A stretch of DNA of 64,000 nt from UBA5972 sp964637875 (GTDB lineage Bacteria; Pseudomonadota; Alphaproteobacteria; Rhodobacterales; Rhodobacteraceae): positions 1 to 64,000 of the forward strand of contig CAZWXK010000009.1 in assembly GCA_964637875.1 (NCBI GenBank). The letters run 5' to 3'. The notes beneath the pieces were generated by a model. It was not told the DNA's origin. It searched no databases and saw only the letters and a list, made by a program, of their open reading frames with translations. The position numbers and the translations under genes were made by a program. Shown here piece after piece: positions 1 to 7,197 of this stretch (the first letter of the stretch is position 1; each line of letters starts with the position of its first letter).

Positions 1-334
1 CGTCCAGCAGGCGCACGGTGCCGATGCCGGTGACCTCGGCCGTGTATTCGGGCACCTCGAAACTGACGCCGACATGGCTCTGCGCGCCAAGGTTGTAGAT
101 CTCGGTCGGGTTGATCTCGGAGATCAGCCGATGCAGGTTCGAGCTGTCGGCAAGATCGCCATGATAGGTATGCAGGCGCGGATGTTCCAGCAGGTGGTCG
201 ATGCGTGGCGTGGTGAACACGCTGGCCCGGCGCTGAATCGCGTGAACCTCGTATCCCTTGTCCAGCAACAATTCGGCCAGATAGCTGCCGTCCTGTCCGG
301 TGATGCCTGTCAGAAATGCGATTTTTTCTGTCAC
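1..334 (-). CDS. gmd: GDP-mannose 4,6-dehydratase, N-terminal part (cut by window edge)
   Basis: Converts GDP-mannose to GDP-4-keto-6-deoxymannose in the cytoplasm, the first step to GDP-fucose, GDP-rhamnose and related sugars used in surface polysaccharides. The visible first 111 residues carry the Rossmann dinucleotide motif GITGQDG (residues 10-16), the segment SYLAELLL that follows it in the family, and YNLGAQSHV, which is highly characteristic of Gmd. The start is taken as GTG at 334; I see no better ATG in frame. About two thirds of the roughly 350-residue protein lies outside the window. It is divergent from the HMG-CoA reductase gene, so nothing here links the two functionally. The family call is secure, but the polysaccharide it serves is unknown. 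Confidence 0.93.
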   Translation of the reverse strand, partial: MTEKIAFLTGITGQDGSYLAELLLDKGYEVHAIQRRASVFTTPRIDHLLEHPRLHTYHGDLADSSNLHRLISEINPTEIYNLGAQSHVGVSFEVPEYTAEVTGIGTVRLLD

Positions 335-467
335 TGTTCCAATCCCGATTTTGCCGATACCCAAACCATATTTCGTGACGTTACGCCAGCCATGTTTTCG
401 CGCGCGGCTTGACCCGGGCGGCGATGGTGTATTTCCATACCCATGCAACCCGGACAAGGATCAACCG

Positions 468-1715
468 ATGCCCAATTCCAGAATTCCCGGTTTTCACAAC
501 CTCGACCGAAACGCACGTCTTGAGCGTATCGCCCGCGAAACAGGGCTGAGCGACGAGGATCTTTCCCGTTTCAGGGCGGCATCCGATGCCCAGGGCGATC
601 TGGCCGGCATGCTGTCGGAAAACGTGATCGGGGTAATGGCCGTGCCGCTGGGCATTGCCACCAATCTGATTGTTGACAGCCTTGACGTTCTGGTACCCAT
701 GGCGACCGAAGAAAGCAGCGTGATTGCCGCCGTGTGCAACGGCGCGCGGGCCTGCCGCGATGCGGGGGGCATATTTACCTCGGCCGACGCGCCACGGATG
801 ATCGCGCAGATACAGGTGACGGATACCGCCGACCCGGCCGGGGCACGGGCGCGTCTGTATGAGAAACACGACGAAATCAAACGTCTGTGCAACGAATGCG
901 ACCCGATGCTGGTGGAACTGGGCGGCGGGTTTGTCGATATCGAGGTGCGGCTTGTCGCCGACATGGTGGTGCTGCACCTGATCGTTGACGTGCGCGACGC
1001 GATGGGGGCAAACGCTGTCAACACCATGGCCGAAAAACTGGCGCCGCATGTCGAAAAATGGACAGGAGGGCGCGTGGGGCTGCGGATCCTGTCGAACCTT
1101 GCCGACAGGCGTCTTGTGCGGGCGCGCGCCGTCTGGCCGGCCAGCGTGATCGGGGCCGACACCGTAGAGGGCATCATCGCGGCATACCGCTTTGCCGCGG
1201 CCGACCCTTACCGTGCGGCCACCCACAACAAAGGCATCATGAACGGTGTGTCGGCCGTGGCGCTGGCAACCGGCAACGACACCCGCGCGCTCGAGGCAGG
1301 CGCCCACGCATTTGCCGCCCAGGGGGGCTATGGCCCCCTGTCGCGCTGGGAAAAGACCAGGGCCGGCGATCTTTCCGGCGTCATCGAACTGCCCCTTGCA
1401 ATGGGTATTGTCGGCGGTGCAACACGGGCGCATCCAACCGCGCAGATGGCATTGAAGATCATGGATGCCACCACCGCCGACCGTCTGGCGCGGGTGACGG
1501 CGGCGGTGGGTCTGGTACAGAATTTCTCGGCCCTCCGGGCATTGGCCACCGAAGGCATCCAGCGCGGCCATATGGGCCTGCACGCCCGCAACGTGGCGAT
1601 CGCCGTCGGCGCCAGAGGGGACGAAATCGACGCCGTGGCGGAGAGGATCATTGCCCGGGGTGTCGTGCGCGAGGATGCGGCGCGCGAGGTGCTGGAGGAG
1701 ATGCGGCGGCAATAG
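468..1715 (+). CDS. mvaA: Class II hydroxymethylglutaryl-CoA reductase
   Basis: Interconverts HMG-CoA and mevalonate with NAD(P)H. The 415-residue protein resembles the soluble class II enzyme of Pseudomonas mevalonii along its length: ENVIG near 51, a Glu in TEESS near 81, DVRDAMGAN (174-182), ATHNKGIMNG (251-260, probable catalytic Lys255), ATGND (catalytic Asp271) and IQRGHM with His368. There is no membrane domain, as expected for class II. The ATG at 468 is preferred to longer upstream starts because AAGGAT lies just before it and homology begins there. No other mevalonate-pathway or HMG-CoA lyase gene is adjacent, so whether it acts in isoprenoid synthesis or mevalonate breakdown cannot be decided here. 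Confidence 0.93.
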   Translation: MPNSRIPGFHNLDRNARLERIARETGLSDEDLSRFRAASDAQGDLAGMLSENVIGVMAVPLGIATNLIVDSLDVLVPMATEESSVIAAVCNGARACRDAGGIFTSADAPRMIAQIQVTDTADPAGARARLYEKHDEIKRLCNECDPMLVELGGGFVDIEVRLVADMVVLHLIVDVRDAMGANAVNTMAEKLAPHVEKWTGGRVGLRILSNLADRRLVRARAVWPASVIGADTVEGIIAAYRFAAADPYRAATHNKGIMNGVSAVALATGNDTRALEAGAHAFAAQGGYGPLSRWEKTRAGDLSGVIELPLAMGIVGGATRAHPTAQMALKIMDATTADRLARVTAAVGLVQNFSALRALATEGIQRGHMGLHARNVAIAVGARGDEIDAVAERIIARGVVREDAAREVLEEMRRQ

Positions 1716-1750
1716 GGTGTTTCGTGCATGATTGCATTCCCCTCGCCCGG

Positions 1751-1775
1751 GGCGCTTGCGGCTCGGGCAAGCGCC
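1751..1775. terminator. GC-rich hairpin between convergent genes
   Basis: Perfect 9-bp stem (GGCGCTTGC at 1751-1759 with GCAAGCGCC at 1767-1775) and a 7-nt loop, in the gap between the convergent mvaA and livF genes. There is no T-tract, so efficiency as an intrinsic terminator is uncertain. It could serve both strands. Confidence 0.55.
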
Positions 1776-1809
1776 CGCCAGCGCCCGCCAGCAAAGGCCA
1801 CCCGCGCCC

Positions 1810-2505
1810 TCAAACCCCTACATACCGATGCACAAGGCTTTCATCCGCGCGCAGATCATCAGGCGTCGCCTCCAGCGCGTTGCGCCCGTTTTCGATGAAG
1901 ATCACGCGATCGGCAACCTCAAGCACCGCTTCGACCCGCTGTTCGACCAGGATGATCGCCACGCCTTGCCTGCGCAGTTCGACCACCGCCGCCCGGATCA
2001 TCGCGATCATCGAGGGTTGCAACCCTTCGGTCGGCTCGTCCAGCAGCAACAGTTTCGGACCCGTGCACAGCGCGCGCGCGGTTGCCAGCATCTGCTGCTC
2101 GCCACCCGAGAGCGTCTCGGCGCGCTGGTCCATGCGCTCGCGCAGACGGGGGAACATGGTCAGGACATGTTCCAGCATCCCCGCGCCCTGCCCGCGGGTC
2201 ATCAGCCCGATCTGCAGGTTCTCGGCGACCGTCATCTCGGCAAACAGACGGCGCCCCTGCGGGATATAGCCGACCCCCTGGCGCGGCACCTTGTGGGCCG
2301 GCAGATCGTTCAGCCGCACGTCGTCAAGCAGGATTTCACCACCGCGCGCGGGGACCAGCCCCATGATGGTTTTCAACAGCGTCGTCTTGCCGGCCCCGTT
2401 GCGCCCCAGCAGGCACAGGATTTCGCCCGCATCGACACCCAGCGACAGGTCACGCAGAACCTGCACCTTGCCATAGCCCGCGCTTATGCCCCGAACCCTC
2501 AGCAT
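1810..2505 (-). CDS. livF: Branched-chain amino acid-type ABC transporter, ATPase LivF
   Basis: One of two cytoplasmic ATPases of a HAAT-type importer. The 231-residue protein has Walker A GRNGAGKTT (about 35-43), the LSGGEQQML signature and a Walker B ending LLLLDEPTEGL, all in LivF form. It is the last gene of the five-gene minus-strand operon, and its start codon overlaps the livG stop by 4 nt, indicating translational coupling. Substrate specificity sits in the binding protein at 5149-6441 and cannot be read from the ATPase. Hydrophobic amino acids, amides, urea and aromatic acids are all known substrates of this family. Confidence 0.93.
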   Translation of the reverse strand: MLRVRGISAGYGKVQVLRDLSLGVDAGEILCLLGRNGAGKTTLLKTIMGLVPARGGEILLDDVRLNDLPAHKVPRQGVGYIPQGRRLFAEMTVAENLQIGLMTRGQGAGMLEHVLTMFPRLRERMDQRAETLSGGEQQMLATARALCTGPKLLLLDEPTEGLQPSMIAMIRAAVVELRRQGVAIILVEQRVEAVLEVADRVIFIENGRNALEATPDDLRADESLVHRYVGV

Positions 2506-3224
2506 CAGCCCCCCAGATAGGCGGCCTGCACCGCCTCGTTTGCACGAATTTCCTCGGGCGTTCCCTCGGCAATGATGGCACCGAAATTCATGACCGTGAT
2601 CTTTTGCGCCAGCGCCATGACCACGTCGATATTGTGTTCGATCAGCAGCACGGTGGTTTCGCGGGCGACCTCGCGGATCAGGCGGATAAAGGACTGGACC
2701 TCGCCATCGGACAACCCCTGCGTGGGCTCGTCCAGGATCAACAGCCGCGGGTTCTGGCCCAGCCCCATGGCGATTTCCAGCAGGCGCTGGTGGCCATAGG
2801 CCAGATCTCCGGCAATCTGATCGCTGCGCCCTTCAAGCCCGACGCGCGCAAGCAACGCATCGCTTTCGTCACGCAGGGCGGCGGAGGATGCGCGGTGGAT
2901 GCGCTGCACGGCCAGTTCGACATTTTCGCGCACGCTCAGCGCCGCAAAGATCGAGGTGATCTGAAAGGTATAGGCAATGCCCATCTGCACCCGCTTGTGA
3001 GCAGGCAGCGCGCTCACATCCCGACCGCCAAAGATGATCTGCCCGCTTGACGGGGGAATGCGCCCGCACAGCATGGAAACGAACGTCGTCTTGCCCGCGC
3101 CATTGGGGCCGATCAGGGCGCGGATCTCGCCCTCGGGCAGGTCGAAATCGACGTTTTCGACCGCGCGCAACCCGCCGAAATGGCGGCTGAGGCCACGGGT
3201 GGAAAGCAGGGTCACGGCAGCCAT
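2505..3224 (-). CDS. livG: Branched-chain amino acid-type ABC transporter, ATPase LivG
   Basis: Second ATPase of the importer. It has Walker A GPNGAGKTT, a signature region in the LivG-type form (AYGHQRLLEIA rather than canonical LSGGQ) and Walker B LLILDEPTQGL, 239 residues in all. I chose the ATG at 3224 over the in-frame GTG at 3233 because an AGGTGGG ribosome-binding site lies just upstream of the ATG. The start overlaps the livM end by 13 nt. It pairs with LivF to energise LivH/LivM. Confidence 0.92.
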   Translation of the reverse strand: MAAVTLLSTRGLSRHFGGLRAVENVDFDLPEGEIRALIGPNGAGKTTFVSMLCGRIPPSSGQIIFGGRDVSALPAHKRVQMGIAYTFQITSIFAALSVRENVELAVQRIHRASSAALRDESDALLARVGLEGRSDQIAGDLAYGHQRLLEIAMGLGQNPRLLILDEPTQGLSDGEVQSFIRLIREVARETTVLLIEHNIDVVMALAQKITVMNFGAIIAEGTPEEIRANEAVQAAYLGG

Positions 3225-4147
3225 TTCGCCCACCTTTCCCTGACAACCCCCATGATGCCGCGCCGCGCATACATCGTCAGCAACACCAGAGCGGCACCGG
3301 CAACCAGCAGATGCGCATCCGTAAACGAGGACGAGAGATCCCGCAGATAGAACATGAACACCGCGCCCACAAACGGCCCGATCACCGTGCCCGGCCCGCC
3401 AAGCAGCACATACAGCAGCGGCAGGATGGAAAACGGTACCTCGGCGAAACTGGCGCCGATTGAGCCGAACAACAGCCCATAGGCCGCCCCCGCCGCGCCC
3501 GACATGGTGCCCGACAGCACCACCGCGAACAGCTTGTGCGCCCAGGTATCATAGCCCAGCATCCGGGCGCGTTCTTCGTTTTCGCGAATGGCGATCAATA
3601 CCCGGCCCGTGCGCGAACGCACCAGCCAGACCATCCCCAGAAGGCAGATCGCAAACAGCAGCAGCGCCGCGAAATAGCGCGTGGTCGGCTCAGACAGGTC
3701 AAACCCGGCCACCTGGCGCACGGCCCGCGGAATCACGAAACCCTCATCCCCCCGGGTCAGCGGGTTGAAATACAGGATCAACAGATAGATTGCCTGGCTG
3801 AACATCAACGTCACGATCATGAAGGCCACGCCGATCGTGCGCAGCGCCAGCAACCCGACGCCAAGGGAAAACAGGATAGATGCGATGATCCCGATGCCAA
3901 AGGCCGGAGCCGCAGCCAGGTCCAGCAGCCTGACCGACAGCCCCGCGCCATACATACCCACGGCAAAGAACATGGCGTGGCCCAGGCTCAGCAACCCGGT
4001 ATAGCCGAACATCACGTTATAGCCCATCGCATAGACCGCCAGCACCATGATGCGGGCCAGATTGCCCGAATGATAGACGGGCAGAATGAATTGCAGCACC
4101 GCAAGCACGATGATCGCGCCGACATGGAATGTCAGGGCGCGGCTCAT
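3212..4147 (-). CDS. livM: Branched-chain amino acid-type ABC transporter, permease LivM
   Basis: Inner-membrane permease of 311 residues with multiple hydrophobic segments and the family motifs GYTGLLSLGHAMFFAVGMY near the N-terminus and LLGGPGTVIGPFVGA near the C-terminus. It forms the channel with LivH. The reading frames overlap by 4 nt with livH upstream and by 13 nt with livG downstream, so the genes are tightly coupled. Nothing in the sequence identifies the substrate. Confidence 0.92.
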   Translation of the reverse strand: MSRALTFHVGAIIVLAVLQFILPVYHSGNLARIMVLAVYAMGYNVMFGYTGLLSLGHAMFFAVGMYGAGLSVRLLDLAAAPAFGIGIIASILFSLGVGLLALRTIGVAFMIVTLMFSQAIYLLILYFNPLTRGDEGFVIPRAVRQVAGFDLSEPTTRYFAALLLFAICLLGMVWLVRSRTGRVLIAIRENEERARMLGYDTWAHKLFAVVLSGTMSGAAGAAYGLLFGSIGASFAEVPFSILPLLYVLLGGPGTVIGPFVGAVFMFYLRDLSSSFTDAHLLVAGAALVLLTMYARRGIMGVVRERWAKWLP

Positions 4148-5070
4148 GCGGGCTTTTTCCCGAACAGGCCCTGCGGGCGATAGACCAGCACCATCGCCAC
4201 CAGCAATGTCGCCAGGATCTTGGCCAGCGTGGGCGAGAAAAAGACCGAGATGATGCCGTTGCTCATCCCGATCAGGACGGCGGCCAGAACCGTGCCGCGC
4301 AAACTGCCCAGCCCGCCGATGATGACGACGATAAAGCTCAGCAACAGGGGATCGCCCCCCATCAGGTAATGCGCCTGCTGAATCGGCACCACCAGCACCG
4401 CGCCCAGCGCCGCCAGCGCCGCGCCGAAACCGAAGGTCAGCGCATAGACCCGCGCCACCGGAATGCCGAAGGCCAGTGCCGTTTCACGGTCAAGCCGGGT
4501 CGCCCGCAGGATCAACCCCAGCCGCGAGCGCGCCATCAGCAGCCATACCCCAAGGCCCGCCACGATGGCCGCCGCCACGACAAACAGCTTGTAGGACGTG
4601 GTGGACAGCCCCCAGGGGAAATAGAATTCCAGCCCCTTGCCCGTGAATGCAAACCACGGGATCGCGATGCGCTGGTTGAAGGGCGGCGCGACCGGGTGGG
4701 CATCGGGGCCATATGTCATCAGCGTCACCTGCTGGATGACATACAGCATGCCGATGGTGGCAACGATGGTACGCTCGGGGTCGTGATCCAGCCGCCGCAG
4801 GATCAGCCAGTCGGCGGCAACCGCCAACACCCCGACCAGCAGCGGCGCAATGATCAGCGCGGCCACGAAACCGACAACAGGCGCGCCGCCGATGCTGCTG
4901 GCGACGCCATAGGCAAATACCGCGCCAAGCATGAAAAATTCGCCGTGGGCAACATTCACCACCCGCATCACCCCGAACACCAGCGACAAACCCAGCGCCG
5001 TCAATGTCAGCACCGAGGCCTGGACCAGCCCTTCGAGGATCGCAAGTATCAGGTGAGGTCCGAATTCCAT
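4144..5070 (-). CDS. livH: Branched-chain amino acid-type ABC transporter, permease LivH
   Basis: Inner-membrane permease of 308 residues. Motifs typical of LivH are GLSLVFGVMRVVNVAHGEFFMLGA near the N-terminus, written here only as the family fingerprint (residues about 28-50), and IGGLGSLRGTVLAA near residue 265. It follows the periplasmic binding protein gene after a 78-bp gap holding a strong hairpin, which suggests that the permease and ATPases are made at lower level than the binding protein. Confidence 0.92.
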   Translation of the reverse strand: MEFGPHLILAILEGLVQASVLTLTALGLSLVFGVMRVVNVAHGEFFMLGAVFAYGVASSIGGAPVVGFVAALIIAPLLVGVLAVAADWLILRRLDHDPERTIVATIGMLYVIQQVTLMTYGPDAHPVAPPFNQRIAIPWFAFTGKGLEFYFPWGLSTTSYKLFVVAAAIVAGLGVWLLMARSRLGLILRATRLDRETALAFGIPVARVYALTFGFGAALAALGAVLVVPIQQAHYLMGGDPLLLSFIVVIIGGLGSLRGTVLAAVLIGMSNGIISVFFSPTLAKILATLLVAMVLVYRPQGLFGKKPA

Positions 5071-5115
5071 TCGGGAAAGCCGCCCGTCGTCAGGTAGGGT
5101 CAGATAACGAAAGGC

Positions 5116-5141
5116 GGGCCACCCTTGTCACAGGGCGGCCC
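5116..5141 (-). terminator. Hairpin after the binding-protein gene (attenuating/stabilising)
   Basis: Stem of GGGCC/GGCCC and CCCT/AGGG separated by one A-C mismatch, with a 6-nt loop, 8 nt beyond the stop codon of the binding-protein gene and before livH. In many ABC operons such an intercistronic hairpin protects the upstream binding-protein mRNA and reduces read-through. The position fits that role; the function is inferred. Confidence 0.5.
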
Positions 5142-5148
5142 GGCCCGC

Positions 5149-6441
5149 TCAGAACGACATCCTGGTATAGTCCACCTCGTCCGGGTAGAACGTATCCTCG
5201 ATCGAGGTCCGATGCACCACGTCCAGCCGTCCGCCATTGACCCGGCTGATATACTGATGTCCGAACACCTGATGGGTACGTCCGTTGAATATCTTGGCGC
5301 CCTGCGGGTGGTCGCGCCCCTCGGCCATGTCGGTCATGGCCTCGACAGCCTCGATCAGGGCCGCACGATCCTTTGGCCCGCGATAGCCTGCGGCCTCCAT
5401 CCCGGCCTTGACGACATTCAGCGTCTCCCAGCAGCCCCACATATGGGCGTAGGTTGAAATATCCCTCGGGTCGCTGACGGATGCGCCGTTGTCATCGACC
5501 CCGACCGCAGCCCGATAGAACCTGTCATACTCGGTCTGGTTCTTTTGCGCATAGCGCGGGTTGCCTTCCCAGAAATAGGTGCCTTCCAGAAACTCCAGCC
5601 CCGGCGTCTTGAGATCAACGGCCTCGAGGCTGTCGATAAAGCCAAAGATCTCGGGACGTGAGGGACCAAAGAATTCTCCCATCTCCTTGACAAAGGTCAG
5701 CACCGACGGCCCGACCATCACGTGGTACAGAACCTCGGTGTCACGCGGGATCTTGGCAAAATATTTGGTGAACGAGGTTTCTGTCGGCGGAATGGCGATC
5801 TTGGCGATCACATTGCCGCCCTGCTTTTCGATCGCGGCGCTGAAATAATCGCGGTGGTCATGGCCAAAGGCAAAATCCGGAAAGATCATCGTGACCTTCT
5901 TGCCCAGATTGGCCGCCACGAACGGCGCCATTGCCTGGACCTGGCTTTTCACATCGGTGATGCCGGGCTGCAATGTCCAGCGGTTCAGCATGCCGCTGGC
6001 GACATGGTGCCCCTCGGAGACAACAAAATATGGGATCTTGAGTTCACCCGCCCGCGGGGCAGACCCGATCACGACATGGCTGAACAGGGTGCCATAGGCA
6101 ATGTCGGCCTTGTGCAGGGTCGCAAATTTCTCGACGACCTCGGCGCCGCGCTTGGGGTCGGTGCCGTCGTCTTCGGCGATGATCTCGACCGGGCGACCAT
6201 TGATGCCGCCCGCGTCATTGATGTATTTCGCGACTGCATTCGTGGTCCGTTCGTACCAGCGTCCATAGGCCGCACCTATCCCCGTCCGGTGTACCTGAAA
6301 GCCGATCTTGATGGGCTCGTCCGTGGCGGCCTGCGCAAAGGGAACAAGGCCCGGCATCGCGCCGACTGCGCCGACGGCCGCCATGCCTTTCAGCACCTTG
6401 CGACGGCCGGTAACGACATTGTTTGGTTTCTCAGGTTTCAT
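5149..6441 (-). CDS. ABC transporter periplasmic substrate-binding protein with Tat signal
   Basis: Extracytoplasmic receptor (430 residues) for the HAAT-type importer encoded downstream, in the Peripla_BP_6 (LivJ/AmiC/UrtA-like) fold family. The N-terminus has a twin-arginine signal: GRRKVLKG at 12-19, a hydrophobic stretch, then an AQA cleavage site near 36-38. The mature protein begins with IKIGFQVHRTGIGAAYG, followed by NDAGGINGRPVEI, the usual early signature. Its most C-terminal part is also well conserved in ABC binding proteins of this type. The divergent neighbour is a molybdenum hydroxylase that is also Tat-exported, so a nitrogenous or aromatic substrate is possible but unproved. 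A HAAT-family binding protein is certain; its ligand is unknown. Confidence 0.9.
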   Translation of the reverse strand: MKPEKPNNVVTGRRKVLKGMAAVGAVGAMPGLVPFAQAATDEPIKIGFQVHRTGIGAAYGRWYERTTNAVAKYINDAGGINGRPVEIIAEDDGTDPKRGAEVVEKFATLHKADIAYGTLFSHVVIGSAPRAGELKIPYFVVSEGHHVASGMLNRWTLQPGITDVKSQVQAMAPFVAANLGKKVTMIFPDFAFGHDHRDYFSAAIEKQGGNVIAKIAIPPTETSFTKYFAKIPRDTEVLYHVMVGPSVLTFVKEMGEFFGPSRPEIFGFIDSLEAVDLKTPGLEFLEGTYFWEGNPRYAQKNQTEYDRFYRAAVGVDDNGASVSDPRDISTYAHMWGCWETLNVVKAGMEAAGYRGPKDRAALIEAVEAMTDMAEGRDHPQGAKIFNGRTHQVFGHQYISRVNGGRLDVVHRTSIEDTFYPDEVDYTRMSF

Positions 6442-6735
6442 GGCGTTTTCTCCCTTGCGGCAAAGGCACCGGGTCCGATCGGCAGGATCTGCGGACCCCG
6501 ACAGTGCCCGGACGGTGAATGTACGAACAGGAACTCCAGTCTTTCCCCCTCACCCCGTGTTACAGGACAATGGGCAATGTCGGCAACCTTAACAGGTTTG
6601 CGGCGCGCGGCCGATTGGCCAGCCCGGTTGACCACCCTTGGGCGCCTGACCGCAGGTAATCCTTGGAGCAACACCCTGCATGGATTACCATTGCGCCACC
6701 CGCACCGCGCGGCGCCAGACAAGGACGAGGCCGGA

Positions 6736-7194
6736 ATGGAACTGACTGTCAATGGCAAGAAATATCGTGTCGATGTCCCGCCCGACATGCCGCTGTTGTG
6801 GGTATTGCGCGACGAGCTGGGCCTGACCGGAACCAAATTCGGGTGCGGCGTTGCCGCGTGTGGTGCCTGCACTGTGCATGTCGGAGGCCGGGCAGTGCGC
6901 TCATGCGTGACAGCGGTGGCCGATGTCGATGGCCCCGTGACCACGATCGAGGGGATCGGCGCGCCGCAGGCCCTGTCGGTGATTCAGCAGGTGTGGATCG
7001 ACAACCAGGTTGCCCAGTGCGGATATTGCCAATCGGGGCAGATCATGCAGGCTGTGGCATTGCTGGCAGAAAACCCTGCGCCAACGGACAGCGACATCGA
7101 CGCTGCAATGGGCGGAAATCTCTGCCGCTGCGGCACCTATCCACGCATCCGCGCCGCGATCCATGCCGCCGCGCGCCGCCTGCAGGAGGGTTGA
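6736..7194 (+). CDS. iorA: [2Fe-2S] subunit of an isoquinoline 1-oxidoreductase-like hydroxylase
   Basis: Small electron-transfer subunit (152 residues) of a xanthine-dehydrogenase-family molybdenum hydroxylase. It has two [2Fe-2S] sites: an N-terminal ferredoxin-like one with C37, C42, C45, C57 (GCGVAACGAC) and a C-terminal helical one with C95, C98, C130, C132 (CGYCQSGQ and GNLCRCGTY). The ATG at 6736 starts the ferredoxin fold directly; longer upstream readings are not credible. It lies 3 bp before the large subunit. The two-subunit form without an FAD subunit matches Ior-type enzymes such as that of Brevundimonas diminuta. The true substrate may be any N-heterocycle or aldehyde. Confidence 0.88.
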   Translation: MELTVNGKKYRVDVPPDMPLLWVLRDELGLTGTKFGCGVAACGACTVHVGGRAVRSCVTAVADVDGPVTTIEGIGAPQALSVIQQVWIDNQVAQCGYCQSGQIMQAVALLAENPAPTDSDIDAAMGGNLCRCGTYPRIRAAIHAAARRLQEG

Positions 7195-7197
7195 TCG

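Noticed and set aside
381..1712. 443-residue open frame antisense to the HMG-CoA reductase gene
   Set aside because: Codon-position GC bias in the real gene keeps the opposite frame open. The product is rich in His, Gly, Arg and Cys with no family features.
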